A stretch of 64,000 nucleotides of DNA from Fennellomyces sp. T-0311 (GCA_025266875.1 JALLLT010000076.1:46887-110886); one strand, 5' to 3'. Numbered from the stretch's first letter, positions 21,235-32,852 are shown. Made by a program: numbers and translations. Notes: generated by a model not told the origin, from the sequence alone.

Positions 21235-24200
21235 TTATAAATGAGGAAAAGCAAGTGAATAATCTTGAAGCTGATGGCGATGACAGAAGGAAGAGTGTGC
21301 TGGATATAGACGTGGCCACGTAATCCTTGCGCGAGTGTTATATTCGACGTGGTAGTAATGGGCACCATGCAATTGCAAAATAATAGGATGCGGTGATGGT
21401 AAGCTGAACATTGGCACATAAAGAGCTGAACTATCCAGAGCATAGCATGCAATTGCCACGTTAAAGGTGTTAGCAGCAATAATTGAATCCTCTGGAATCA
21501 TAAACCAATATGCTGAAGAAGTTGGCGAAGCACGGTTGGTTAACCGGTTCACAACCCTATGAACATCAGCTTCTCCAAGAAGAGGCACATATAACTCTAT
21601 ATGGCTGTTAAGGTGATCCAGCATGGCACCTTTCACTTCTTCCCATTTGCTTTCATTGGATTTCAATGCCTGGGCAATTGCACGGTATCCGCAGTTACCA
21701 TCATCTTTCACGTAGTTGATATGCTTGATTGCGCGACGAGGTGCGATGGCGTGAAGGACATAGCCATATTTGTCAAGCGTACTTTGATCGCTTGGTATGG
21801 TTGTTCCACATTGAACCACTAGCTGTCCTTGACTTTCTGGGTGTGGGCTGTTACCATTCCTATTGTGACATCGTGAATGTAAACGTAACAAGTCTTAAGT
21901 ACGATACCCTGACGACAGTATATACTTCAGTGATATACTTACCATTCATCGAGAGCATCTTTGGCGAACCGTGTCTTGGCTTTTTTCTTTGAATTTCTAT
22001 CATGAACCTCGCTGAAAATAGCATCTTGCTTGGTGCTGCGCTTTTTTGATTCCTTTACTTCTGGAGGCTTAAGTTCATTAAGGTCAATGAAGGAATCTCG
22101 ATTGATGGCAACCAGTTTCTCCAAAAGTGATGCTTGCTGCTGTTGATCGGTGTATATGTACTGGAGCTGTTCAATACGATACAGCTCTGTAGAGATGCGG
22201 TCATGGACTGTTTCGGGCTTATAATCACTGGCTATTGCAAGGATTGAGCCGCCATCTTTGTCATTTGGTGATGCATCGTTGGCTGTTTCTTTTGTATACG
22301 GATCAACTTTATACATAAGCATCAGTATATAGTACATTCGGCTAGTGGAATTGTTTTCTTCCTTACATGTCTCTTCCGGGAAAATATGCCATCTTCGCGG
22401 AACAATAGACAGTGGAATTTCGCCAGCAAGAGGAAGCACATGGCAACAAGGAATGTCAAATACATGCCTAATAACGCACTGACAATGTATAGTTTGCAGC
22501 ATATTCGATCGACGGATTTCTGTCTTGATTATGTCGAATGCAAACCGTGAGATGTTACAGAAAAGAGCTTTCAGACGTTTGGCGTCACTTTCTGCAATAT
22601 GTGCATCGAATCCAAGAACTTCTTTGTCGATTTGCTTACGATGTAAATCAAGCTAGTAGATGTAAAACAATGAGACTTCCATAGCAATACTTAAATGCAT
22701 TCATGAAAAATCGATTATATACACATTTCTCAAATCATTATTAAAACTATTTATGCATACCTTCAAGTTGTAAAACTGATCAAGTATTTTAAATGCGAGG
22801 TAGAAATTACTCGATGCCTTCAGGTTCTTTTTCAGTTCAGCATGTGCACCTTCCACACGATTGGTGCTAGTGTTGCCTAGATGTGGAACCTTAGCAATAA
22901 ACTTGCCGGCCCAACGCTCTTCGACCTTCAGCTTTCTTTAAGCAATGAGGAGATCTAAGTGTTAGCAAGAGCGCATATAGATATTTGTGGTGTAATTACT
23001 TGTTCATATAGTTTCTGGCTAACTCTGGATCGTGTGCCTTTTCCAAGGCCGCCTCAACTAAACGGTAGCCGTCCTTATATGTATCTTCCGTAGCTATGAC
23101 AGTAAGCCCAGTACGTTGATCTTCCATTTTCCACATCATCATCAAGTTGATCCCATGCATACAGGATTCGTAGTCGTTTTTGTCCTTGAAAAACTTGTCC
23201 ATATTGGACTCAAAGTTTCGGCGTAGATGGATCTGGCACAAAAGCTTGTACGAGGTGGGAAATACAACATCTAAGGCATACATTAGTGCATTATCACTGT
23301 CAGTGACAAGCACTTTTGGCGATGGGATGCCCTCTTCCGCTGGCCAGACAACAGATTTCAGACAGTTGGCGAACCATTCGTAAGTGTACTTGTCTTCCTG
23401 CAATATCCAACCTCCGGCGATAAGGAATGTCTTTAGCTTAGGATGGCCAATATTCGCAGTGCCGGTGACATTGACAAAGGGTAGCTTGTGCTTGTTGGTC
23501 TTGTAAGTGGCATCGAGACATATAACGTCTGGGAACTGACGTGCCAGCTTTATCGCGTCATTGTGTGCGAAAAAAAGCGAACGGAGAGTATTTGCGCCTT
23601 GTTCATTAGTGCTTGTCTGATACCTGACCTGATAGTTGTTTCCCTCGAGGTCATTGACCAGATAGAACATCTGGTGCTCAGGGTCATTGTTGAAAACGAC
23701 ACGGCGTAGGTTGCTGATGTCCTTTGGAGTTGATCCTGCACCAAGTGTCTGCAAAGAATTGCTGATTACGGCGTTTGAAGCATGCGCTTCGATCAGTCTC
23801 ACAGCATGTTCACGCTGGGCATGGTTCAGACGTCGATTCATCGGATACGAGAATTTGTCCAGTGCCGTACGGTGGTTTGAATGGCATTCCACGATGTTGA
23901 CGATCTTCCATTCTTGGCCCTTTTGGATCTTAGCCTTTACACGGAACGTGCACCCTCTGCGCTGCGAATCCCGCTTTCTGTTTTTCTTCGTATCTTGTTC
24001 CTGAAGCTTACCATTGCTGTCAACCACAAGTAGCTTTTTGGTAGCGTCTGTCCGGGCTGAGGTGTCACGAGGAACTCCTGGGTGACGGCAACCCATGATA
24101 AGCTTGCCAATATCACTTTTCAAGGTGGTTGCTGAGAAGTTACGATCAGCAGCGTATTTTCTGATAGCAATACGGGCATCTTCCATTGTGGGAAAGCAAT

Positions 24201-24243
24201 CACCAATATTAAGTGCTTGCTTGTTTTGCGATTCAGATGACAT
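21235..24243 (-). CDS. MULE transposase with C-terminal OTU-like cysteine protease domain (MULE-2)
   Basis: Four exons, by my splicing: 24243-about 22999, about 22935-22762, 22653-about 21951, and about 21861-21235. A FAR1-type zinc-binding N-terminus (R-R-G-C-T-F-R, C-H-S-N-H) precedes the DDE domain. Its Asp is in C-L-D-A-T-Y-K-T (about 23515), the next in V-T-D-S-D-N-A-L (about 23310), then Q-I-H-L-R-R-N-F, and Glu in R-V-E-G-A-H-A-E (about 22858). A SWIM finger follows (C-Q-C...I-P-C-C-H, about 22470). The last intron joins D-E-W to N-G-N-S-P-H, leading to an OTU-type domain with D-D-G-N-C-G-Y-R-A-I-A (catalytic Asp/Cys) and H-G-A-H-Y-Y-H (His). I chose M-S-S-E-S at 24243. An upstream in-frame ATG at 24312 would add 23 hydrophobic residues. 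No stop or frameshift was found. Confidence 0.85.
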
Positions 24244-24373
24244 TGCTGAAAACTTGATGTTGAACTTTGAGTGTAAGAAAAGGAAGAAAGCTAACAGTGA
24301 TGCCTTGAGCAATCTTTTATCAGCTTGTGAATCGTTGTACAGACAGCGCTAAGGAACCCAGATATATACTACG

Positions 24374-24741
24374 GGTGAACCATATGTACGTTCATATTTC
24401 TGTTGATTTGTAGGAAACTCAAACGCGTTCGACTTCTGATTACTGTGTTACTGAATTCTCGTACGTCAATTTGCCATGTCACGTCTGAACATCATTTGGC
24501 TGAATTCTTAAAGTTCCATTTGGCATGTCGATTATTGCTTTGTTGAATTCTCACGGTCTGATTTGCCATGTCACATTTAATTATAGCTTCATTGAATTCT
24601 CGCGGGTCGATTTGTAATGTCAAGTCAACGTCTTCAAAACAGGCGAGTGGTATAAGGGGGGGGTGTCTAAGTACAGAATTGACTGTCTACGTCACAAGTG
24701 AAGAGGGGGGCGCCAGAGGGGGGGTGCATTTAGCCGTTCCC
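24374..24741 (-). repeat. MULE-2 TIR, other end
   Basis: 368 bp, the inverted copy of 20758-21126. The transposase start lies about 130 bp inside it, so the TIR probably carries the promoter. Confidence 0.9.
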
Positions 24742-24749
24742 TCGACAAC
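24742..24749. repeat. Target-site duplication of MULE-2, right
   Basis: TCGACAAC, identical to 20750-20757. Confidence 0.88.
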
Positions 24750-26751
24750 AAGCTTATCCCACGCATGCGTGACAACGACCGCAGCAGAGTTGCCTGCGCC
24801 CCTAGGCTCTATAACGACCTTTCGGACATACTTCTCCTATTCCACTGCTAGCTCTTCCAAGTTGAATCCAACAAGAGCAGTGTCTGCGTCGCTTTGGACT
24901 TGGAGTGCGCGCTTGTACTTTCGCAAGAGAGTGTGTGCTATCATTAAGATATTTAGTAGTTTCATTTGTTTAGCTGTAAGTAGACGTACCAATACTCTCA
25001 ACCTTCTGGCAAGAAAAGGTCTTCAGTACAACCGTCAAAGTAAAACGCCTGTTGAGAGGCGTTATGTATCTTGTCATCGATACAAAACCGTTGAGGTAAG
25101 ACCAAAGTCTTTCCAACCACTCACCGTCCTTTAGGCCATAGCCAATCATTAGGCGAGGGTGGTACTTGACCTGGCAATCTGGAGTGTGCCCCGTGATGTG
25201 GAAGATGCCCACAGCAATCGGTGCGTCATTGATTACTTGCAGGCATGGCGTGTTCTGATGGTACATAACTTAATATATTCTGTAATACAAAAAAAATGAA
25301 CGAACAAACGAACCTGCACAGCTGGACCAACCTTGCATCCAACATCATACATAATGCAGATGCGTTCATCATACAGCGGATGCTGCACAACTTTGGCGAG
25401 GGTGCTGAGCATGTACTCGAACCTGAATAATATAGTCAGTACTAGAATGTAAGGACTTCTGTATTAGATGTACTTTTCGCTGCGGGTCTTCATGTTCAAG
25501 AACGCAAGGGGAAAACCATGATCGCAGGTGATGCCAAAGACACCGGTCAAGCGGCCCCCTTGCTTCTCTAGCGCATTCCATGATCCGCAGCTGCTCTTCG
25601 ATGACTAAAAGAAATGTAAGTTATCATAGCAGCTAATATTATAAAGCGTAGAGTCGAAATACTTACGCTAGCACTGTGTGGTACTGTTGTATCAGTCCAA
25701 AGGCTATCTACCACGTCTGCACCCTCGAATACCACACCTGGCAGGTCCTGCGCACGCTTAAAGTGACGCAACTGGAAGTTGCCGTCAGCAGCGATGCCCT
25801 TCCGCCCTTGCTATAACAATCGATATCCCTCAATATTCATTCCACCAATAGAGCACTTAATATGCTTACTAGAAACATGCATCCGGGGCAAACGTCGTCA
25901 ACCTGGCACTTACAACGAAGCAATTTCTCCACATGGAGCATCATCCTCTTGTAAAAAGGCAATGCTTCTGAAAGGCGGGCCTTTAAGGAAGCAGGTACCT
26001 AAAGATTGCGTAAGCGACGCTAGATTAAAGTATACTCAACGAACCTTTTGGTGGAAGTGCGCTTCAAAATATGTGACCACGCTGTGCATGGACAGGTGGC
26101 ACAGAAAACGCAAATTGTAAATGCTGTGCATCAAATCCAAATGGATTGCAATGCTAGGTACAGTGGGGGTGAGTGGGAAGAGGTGACGACGTAGCAAGCG
26201 TAGTGGCAGAGGTGAGTGAGACTTGCAGTACTCAAACTCAAATTCCTTGATCGCTATTAGTTGTGAACAGATGTTAGCACTACATTGTTTACATCCTAAT
26301 CCCCTTCCAATATCCATAATTTACCACACATGAAAATACATGTCACCATCTTGAACTTTTTCTCGCATGAGCAGGGCTCATCACTAATAATGTTCGTTAT
26401 TGGTTCCATGGCTTCAAGCCTTGGTTCCTGGAACCCAATGCCTTCGAAATAAGCTTTAGGCAGTTTTTCGAGTAACATGCCCCAGGTGGCACTGCGATCG
26501 TGGGATTTCGAAGTATTTGAGCCTTTTTCCCTGTGCACTTTCTCGTTCTTGCAGCGCAGGTACGCATTGCGCATGGGTCGATGAGATACCACAATGGTCG
26601 TCAAAATTTCCAAGGGGTGGAAGATCCTCGCATTGCTCTCAATTATAGATAATCTCGGGACTTTACGGATCTGAGCGTTTCCTCTCTTGTTGAGGGGACC
26701 TGTCGACGCCTTTAGTGCCTTTGGTTTAGGGGTTTTACGACTGGGAGCCAT

Positions 26752-27308
26752 TTAGAATATTGAAGGTAAATAAATGAGAATTTAGAGTTTTGAAGGAAAC
26801 AAAACGAGAGCGCCTTATTAGGAATGGCCCTGACAGAAAACATCTAGCATCAAGATCCGACAGGTTTTTGTTATGTTGCGAGCAGTTATTGTTGCGGGAA
26901 AACTACCTAAGAACAAGAATTTTTTGAACGTGAAATTAAGGCGGAGGCCAACATGCTACTAGGTGTACTGATCCAGTTGAAAGTTGTCAATGAAATTTCC
27001 ACTTGTTAAAACTTGGTTGTCTTCGTTGTAATATTCGTACTTGAATTCGGAGGTGTTAGATAGTTGTAGTTGTATATTTCAATTGTATGTTTTTTTTTTT
27101 TTTACTTGTGTCTTGTTGATATGACTGGGTACACAACCCAGTCCATGTACGTTATATTTATTATGATTGTTTAGATTACCCGCATGATTTTAATGACTTC
27201 CCAGGAACTAGTCAAAACGAATAATGATATTTTGTTTTAAAAAAAGATATATTTCAATGATAATTTTGTTACAGATAAGGTTTCATATGCTGTTGTAAGA
27301 TCGGCTTT
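26752..27308. other. Upstream region of KDZ-1; no gene seen
   Basis: AT-rich, with a T homopolymer near 27090-27103 and short direct repeats next to the KDZ start (TATTGAAGGTAAATAAATGA-like and TTTGAAGGAAAC-like). No TIR of the KDZ element was identified. Confidence 0.4.
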
Positions 27309-27780
27309 TCACTCCCCGAATCGACTCAAGTAATCCGCATTGGAATTCTTCCTTCCAGCTCTGTAACGTACCTCGAATGTATATTTGCCTAAAATGGTAA
27401 GCCATCTGGCTATAATTCCTTCAGGTCTTGGTGTGTTTAATAAGCCCCGGATGCTAACGTGATCTGAATAAACAAGGAATGGCTTTGACAGCAAATATGG
27501 TCGCAGTGTTCATACACTTCATACTAATGCAAGCATTTCCAATTTTGTAGCCAAAAAATTTACCTCAGATCCTTTCAGTCCTCTGCTTAAATAGAGAATC
27601 ACTTTTTCTCGGTTCTGTTCATCTCGTTGCAAGAGGACGCATCCTAAACCTTTTTGGCTTGCATCAATATGAATTTCAAATTTTTCCTCAAAATTGGAAT
27701 GTGCTAAAATTGGACTGGTACACAGTCTTCTTTTTAGCTCTTCAACACCTCATATTCGACTTAGCACAGTATCGGAAGAT
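27309..27780 (-). pseudogene. Ty3/gypsy RNase H-region fragment
   Basis: Reading from 27780, the frame gives E-E-L-K-R-R-L, then I-H-I-D-A-S-Q-K-G-L-G and V-L-L-Q, then L-L-S-K-P-F-L-V-Y-S-D-H. It ends with R-W-L and Y-R-A-G-R-K-N-S-N-A-D-Y-L-S-R. This is the standard RT-thumb/RNase H order of Ty3/gypsy. A TGA at 27519-27521 sits in L-A-L-V-*-S-V, where the family normally has Trp, and another TGA follows two codons later. Nothing else of the element remains on either side. Confidence 0.85.
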
Positions 27781-27792
27781 CTGAAAGAAAAA

Positions 27793-27856
27793 TTTACGGC
27801 ACAGGATTTTTAGCCTGCCATAAAAATGAAAAATGAGTTTTCTGCCGTAAAAACAT
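27793..27856. repeat. Short foldback with TTTACGGCA / TGCCGTAAA ends
   Basis: TTTACGGCA at the left pairs with TGCCGTAAAA at the right, with a central CCTGCCATAAAAAT. A related stretch occurs at 47745-47785 (TTTACGGCAGGGCAAAAATC, then TGCCATAAAAA). It could be a MITE remnant. Confidence 0.35.
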
Positions 27857-27938
27857 CGGGCAGCGAAATTAGGACCTAATCAGGGCAGGGTGTGTGCACG
27901 TTTATTTTGTTGTTATTTACTGTTTACTACTTGCACCC

Positions 27939-29366
27939 ATGTCCTTATTCACTCTTGACGTTGTCGAAAAGCTGGAGAAATCTTTCAAAATTTTCAGAAA
28001 GCCTGTGGAATCGAGAAGCTTGGAGGAGAAGCTTTTTGTCGAGGCTGACCCTGATGTGCTCGAAATTGCATCTCGCGGCACTGATCTTGTCGCAGTGACA
28101 GAAGAGGCGATAGAGGCGATCAAGGGTGAGATTGCTATGGTGGAAGAGCTCCGAGAGCTTGAAGAAAGGAAGGCGGCCGAGTTGGAAGAAGAGCGTGCTG
28201 CCATTGCAATGAAGTACAGCAGGCCCCTCAATTCTCTGGCGCATATGAAACTGCCGTTCCTTTGCGCAAACACCGGTAGATGTACTGGATACACCCAGTT
28301 TCTGTTTGAAAGCTACACCCAAGCTGGTACATTTTATTTTTACTCTTGAAACTGGCATCAATATGTGTTTGCTTATCATCTTATTTATTCAGACAGAGCC
28401 CAGTTGACCAGCGACAACACGCAAGCTGGCAACATTATGAAAGTTTATGCCAATAGATGGCGTGAACTTTCAACAATCGCACGAGAGGACTGGCAAAGAA
28501 GGGCTAACGAGTACAACAGGAAGATGGGCATTGATCCTATCTGTACCTCCGCCACACCTGCCACTCGCTACCGCCAGCTTGCCAGTTGCCTCCAGCACAA
28601 TTTCACTTTGCTGAAGCAGGAATGTGATATGGAGGCTGTCTGCTTCATAGCTGCGCGGTCACTTGAAGGTTTCCAGCCCATTGCCGATGTCCATGGCACA
28701 CGTAAGCGATTTTATACTAGTAAACAAATTATAAATGTTAATTGCTGTGCAGCTGGAGCACTCGCGTTCGTTGATGAGATGCAGTGGAACTTACAAAAGT
28801 TCACGAACAAAACGATGTGCCGGGCGTTCTCACAGTATTGTGTGTCCCTCGGAATGGAAGAAGAGAAGGCGAAAAAAAGTATGTTTATATTCACGTGCAT
28901 GCCTTTGAAATTATTCTTAACATTTGATGTAGCTCTGGCTGCTGAGGCTGCTATGGAATCTGTTCCTATCGCTGCCTCTCCTGCTGCTGTTGCCTCTGCT
29001 TCCTGCCGACGTTGACGTCCTACTCCTGGTGAGGCAACGTCACCAAAGAAAGAGAAGGAAGCAAAAATTTGTGAACTCATGCGCACGCGCTACGGTAAGC
29101 ATCTTGAACTTTTACATGTTTATTTACTTATACGTTAAACGGCAGCTGCTGCTATGCGTCAAGCATATCCTGACAAGGAGTTCACAAAGACAAACTTTCG
29201 CTGGAAATCGCTGAACCCTCGTATTACTGTGGAAAACTGGCTGCAAGGGATTCCCTTTAATACACCATCCAGTTGGAAGGGACGAGAAAAAGATACAAAG
29301 TATCGAGAAACAGTTTTCGATGATCTCATAGCCGAAAAGATCTGCTTTGTGGTTCAGAAACAATAG
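27939..29366 (+). CDS. HMG-box-like protein of unknown role, one in-frame TGA
   Basis: The gene has five exons. Introns fall at about 28325-28392, 28709-28751, 28880-28931 and 29096-29147; each has a GT donor and AG acceptor and keeps the frame. A coiled-coil Glu-rich N-terminus (E-E-L-R-E-L-E-E-R-K) precedes an HMG-box-like stretch, G-Y-T-Q-F-L-F-E-S-Y then N-R-W-R-E-L-S...W-Q-R-R-A-N-E-Y-N. The C-terminus has an Ala-rich part, P-K-K-E-K-E, and F-R-W-K-S-L-N-P-R. A TGA at 29013-29015 interrupts C-R-R-*-R-P, one C-to-T change from CGA. It may be a host gene or TE cargo. Function is unknown, and a role in DNA binding is only suggested by the HMG likeness. Confidence 0.6.
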
Positions 29367-30007
29367 AATGTAAGTCAGTGCTAGTTATTGTTACAGCAAC
29401 GAACTGACCAGTTGATAGATAATACTTGGAGCACACTATGACTGACTTCGTTTTAAATTGTATATGGAATTAGAGATATTTTGTGATGCTCTACGCATTT
29501 ATATCAGTAATGGTAAGTGAAACTATGGTAAGGAGCTGGCGACAATATTCGAAAGCAGCAGTAGTTCCGGCACCTACTATTACTACTGCTATCTGGTACA
29601 TCGCTCAAGCAGCATATACACAGCCCTGCTCATTCTGGAACATCATGAACTACATATACAGCTATCTTCATTTGTAAACGAATGCATTACAAAGAGCAAT
29701 TAGACATAGGGTAGCGGAAAGCAGGATGAAAGCCAACAAGTATTTCCAGAAGATGACAAAGTAAGTATGATCTAAAAAATCTCTAACATACACAATACTT
29801 GAATGCTTTTATGTATATATATTTATAAAGGTAATAATGCACCGAACCTAATTACTTCTATTATGATAGAAAGCATAGTCGCTTAATGACCATGGTAAAT
29901 GGGACGTATTTTAAGACGCATTCCAGTTGTGATTCATAGAGAGATAAGCAGCAAAGCATCACCCATTAGTGGCTATAAGTATATGTAGATCAAGAATACA
30001 TCTACAT

Positions 30008-30036
<29 letters not shown>
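29367..30036. other. No gene; ends in a (CA)n(TA)n microsatellite
   Basis: Only short frames are present. 30007-30038 is a CA repeat running into a TA repeat. Its last TA is the target duplication of the pogo element. Confidence 0.5.
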
Positions 30037-30038
<2 letters not shown>

Positions 30039-30213
30039 CAGTGGTCGCTTGATATAACGATACTCTATATAACGATATTTCGATATAACGATACAATTCT
30101 CAATTCCCCAGTGCGGGGAGCAGTAAAATATCGTTAATTTTGATATACCAATATCCGATACTCCTGATCCCAGATATCGTTATATCGAGCGAACCAATGA
30201 TAGACTTTTATTT

Positions 30214-32491
30214 CTAGAAATAGGAAAGAATACTGGTTTGGTGTGTGGTATTGCGCTCTTCCGACTCTAATTTCTGAATCTTTCTACGAAGAAGTCGGAT
30301 GATATCTACATCTATCTCATCCTCAACCACGACCATGTCCAGGAATTCCTTTATGTGGCGCTTTCGTTCCGCTCTGGTATAAACCGGAGTTTGCTCAGCG
30401 CCATCGCCATCCTCATGTCTTTGTCTCTGTGCAACTGCATCTGAGTCCTCACCTATCTTACACGTTAGCAACTGATCAGGATTAAAATTTACTCTTCTTC
30501 TGGATGCAACGTACCAAGTTCACGATCAATCAGCACATCATTGACCATTTCGTTGAGTGGTATAGTCGCATGGATGTCCTGAGACTTCTCATCCGGAATA
30601 AGGTCTAGCTCTTCCACTCCGCAAGAGTCACTGTGAACTGTCAGAATCGCTTCGTCAAGTTCATCTGACAAAATTTTATCTGCGAGTGCAGCTGCTGAGT
30701 TAATTCTGGACTCATCTGCTGCGTCAGCGTCTAATAAGCCAGATTTGTTCCAGCAATTCTGGATGGTTTCCGGAGTAACCAAGTCCCAGGCATGGCTTGC
30801 CCAATTCATAGCTGTCAACTGATCTACATCATACAGGTTGGCAAATTGGCCTTTTCTGAACCTGATGCCTGCTTGACGGTACTGGATTGCTCTAATATTT
30901 ATATATTAGTTATACCAATCTCTAGTGCATATTACAATATACTTTATCATTTCAGACTCATATTATCACTAACCTATATTGCTTTTTGAAGCTTGCAATG
31001 ATTGTGGTATCGCTCAATTGGAAAGCTTCAAATGACGAGACCAAAAATAAGATAATGTTTTATTGAGAAAAACTACTCTCTATTTATAATGATGATGAGT
31101 TGGGACGGAGAAGGTGAATGCTTTTCTATCAGAGCCGAATCCGTGTTATCGCCGTAATCCCTAATGACCATACTGCCTTATTACGAAGGAGCGGATAGTC
31201 ATGCAGAGACTGAGTTAACGTGAATGGTCCTTCTTGAAGTCTGAACCCAGATCAAGGTCTCACTGACACACAAGCCAGTGAACAGGCCAATAGATAACTG
31301 TGCGGTTGTTGATGTCGAAATAAAGGAACGGATGTAACAAAGGCTGAGATGGAAAGGTATGTAGACAATGGATGACTGGTATGTCAGGATACGACAATGA
31401 TGCCTTGATCCAGAGGTTGAATCTTTGATGTCGTGTTTGGTGGAAGCATCATAACCTCAATGTTGTTTAGTTTCGGGATCTTGTGGCTTGACACATTATC
31501 GAGTAGGAGAAGGACTTTTTTTTTGTAAGTTTCCCATAACAATCTCCAAGCGTCGGATCATTAGAGCAAATAGCTCTACTGTCATCCATGCTTTCGAGTT
31601 GTTCCATTACCAATGGAGCTTGGCCTCGTCTAAAAGTATTTAAGGCTCATATTAGCAAAGCATTATAATTATATACACATCACATTTATGTAACTTACGC
31701 GGTCTTTGCTTAAAGCAGCGAGGTTGCTTTGCATGGCCAATGAAGAAGATCATGTGCTTATGTGAGCGGTCAGCATTACACGTCAGTGCAATAGTGATAC
31801 GCGACTTGTCATCCTTCAAGCCAGCAAGTGGTTGCTTTGAAATTGTTCTGCGTGGAACTTGCGCGTAGAACAAAGCTGTTTCATCAAAGTTATAGACATT
31901 TGATGGTCCATATTCTTTGATTTTGGCTTTGATTTCCAAGATACGCTCCTGAACATCGCTGCTTGTCAGATCGGCTGATCCAGCATCACCATGCATAACT
32001 CGGGACTTGTACCCGAAACGCTTCTCAAATCCAGTGAGCCATCCATCTAAAAATTGGAAATCTTGGATATTCATCTGTTTTGCAATCGATTTGGCTTGAA
32101 CAGTTATTGCTTCCCAGTTTAGAGGCATTTGGAGCCTTTCCATTTCATCGACGTATCGGGCAAGCACCTTCTCCATATCAGGCTGCGCACAAGGCTTGCT
32201 TCTTTTGCCATCGAGCTGCTCATCGGTCATAGCAAAGTGCTTCTCCATATCTCTGATAGTTTCAGAAATGGTGGACTGCTTCGGAACAAAGTCGAGTTGC
32301 CACTTCTCTTGTGCCCATAAAGCAAGCTCCTTTTGCGTCCACTTTGTCTGCTTATACTTGTAAATAAGTGCCAGTTTTTGCTGTTTCGTAAGGGATTTGC
32401 GCTTCTTAGCCTCCGGGACAGATTCACCTCCATTGATGATTCGCTTGGAGCCAGAAGCAATTTTATCGGCAGTAATAAGACAGGAAGACAT
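30214..32491 (-). pseudogene. pogo/CENP-B-type DDE_1 transposase, interrupted by a solo LTR
   Basis: The N-terminus has a CENP-B-like pair of helix-turn-helix domains (L-T-K-Q-Q-K-L-A-L-I, then F-L-D-G-W-L-T-G-F-E-K-R-F-G). The DDE_1 core follows: Asp in Y-N-F-D-E-T-A, Asp in L-L-L-D-N-V-S-S-H, and the third acidic residue in I-Q-P-L-D-Q-G-I-I. The LTR splits D-Q-G-I-I from A-S-F-K-K-Q-Y-R, and removing it with one ATGAT copy restores the frame. An intron near 31620-31690 and a 44-bp one near 30470-30514 (with CTAAC) are visible. A TAA near 31606 in H-W-*-W-N-N-S-K-A-W-M-T and a frame break at a nine-T run (31516-31524) show decay. The start is M-S-S-C-L at 32491. Confidence 0.85.
30998..31401. 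repeat. Solo LTR (family B) in the pogo gene, TSD ATGAT
   Basis: The LTR is 31003-31396, TGTGGTATCG to GATACGACA, with ATGAT on both sides. It is about 98% identical by eye to 48553-48946, and the two have the same length of 394 bp. Confidence 0.9.
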
Positions 32492-32852
32492 TTCAAAGTA
32501 AATTGATGAAGGAGTACACAAAAGGGTAATGCTAGTTTATAAATTAAGCTAAGCTATAACCTTTTCACTGGATTCTAGAGCTTTCTTTACACTTCTTTCA
32601 GTGGAGATGATGAATAAGCTTTGGATAAGGGTTTAACCGTATACCTCCTCTCGGAGTCCCAATTCGATATAACGATAATTCGATATAACGATATAATTTG
32701 GGTTGCACCGGCATATCGTTATATAAAGCGGCCACTGTATGTATGCTATGTTTGTGTAATAAAATATTTGATACAAAGGGCTAGTTTACTCTTTAGAGCA
32801 GATAAAGTAGGTGACTGGATATAATAGTACCAGTACGACTAGCATGCATGAG

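Larger units (their letters stand above)
20758..24741 (-). mobile_element. MULE-2, a complete Mutator-like element with ~369-bp near-identical TIRs
   Basis: This 3984-bp element runs GGGAACGGCT to AGCCGTTCCC between 8-bp duplications TCGACAAC. Its TIRs (20758-21126 and 24374-24741) agree by eye at every position except one C in a homopolymer (8 versus 7). Each TIR carries several GAGAATTCA words at intervals, probable transposase sites. The single internal gene appears intact. Near-identical TIRs plus an open gene suggest a recent insertion. Confidence 0.92.
19854..26751 (-). pseudogene. KDZ-family transposase (KDZ-1), split by MULE-2
   Basis: This multi-exon gene matches KDZ-2 (44689-47591) over its length. 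In order from 26751 it has a basic N-terminus, the P-K-A-Y-F-E-G-I-G block, E-P-C-S-C-E-K and C-K-C...C-P-G-C Cys clusters, the KDZ hallmark D-G-N-F-Q-L-R (about 25775), D-S-L-W-T-D, I-T-C-D-H-G, and Y-D-V-G-C. Then comes H-I-T-G-H...C-Q-V-K-Y-H-P-R, followed by D-G-E-W-L-E-R-L-W-S (about 25200-25120). The tail is Asp/Glu-rich (19860-20060). MULE-2 sits within W-D-K-L-V-V-E-V-G-I-Y-D-I, which KDZ-2 reads as W-E-N-L-R-L-A-V-G-V-Y-D-I. Removing the element and one TSD copy restores the frame. KDZ transposases are fungal DDE-type enzymes found near Cys-cluster modules. Confidence 0.85.
30039..32737 (-). mobile_element. pogo-type element with TA target duplication
   Basis: The ends are CAGTGGTCGCTTGATATAAC (30039 on) and, reading inward from 32737, CAGTGGCCGCTTTATATAAC. 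Each is flanked by TA (30037-30038, 32738-32739). Subterminal copies of CGATATAACGATA occur several times at both ends and would suit transposase binding. The internal gene is pogo/CENP-B type. A 394-bp solo LTR lies inside. Confidence 0.9.
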
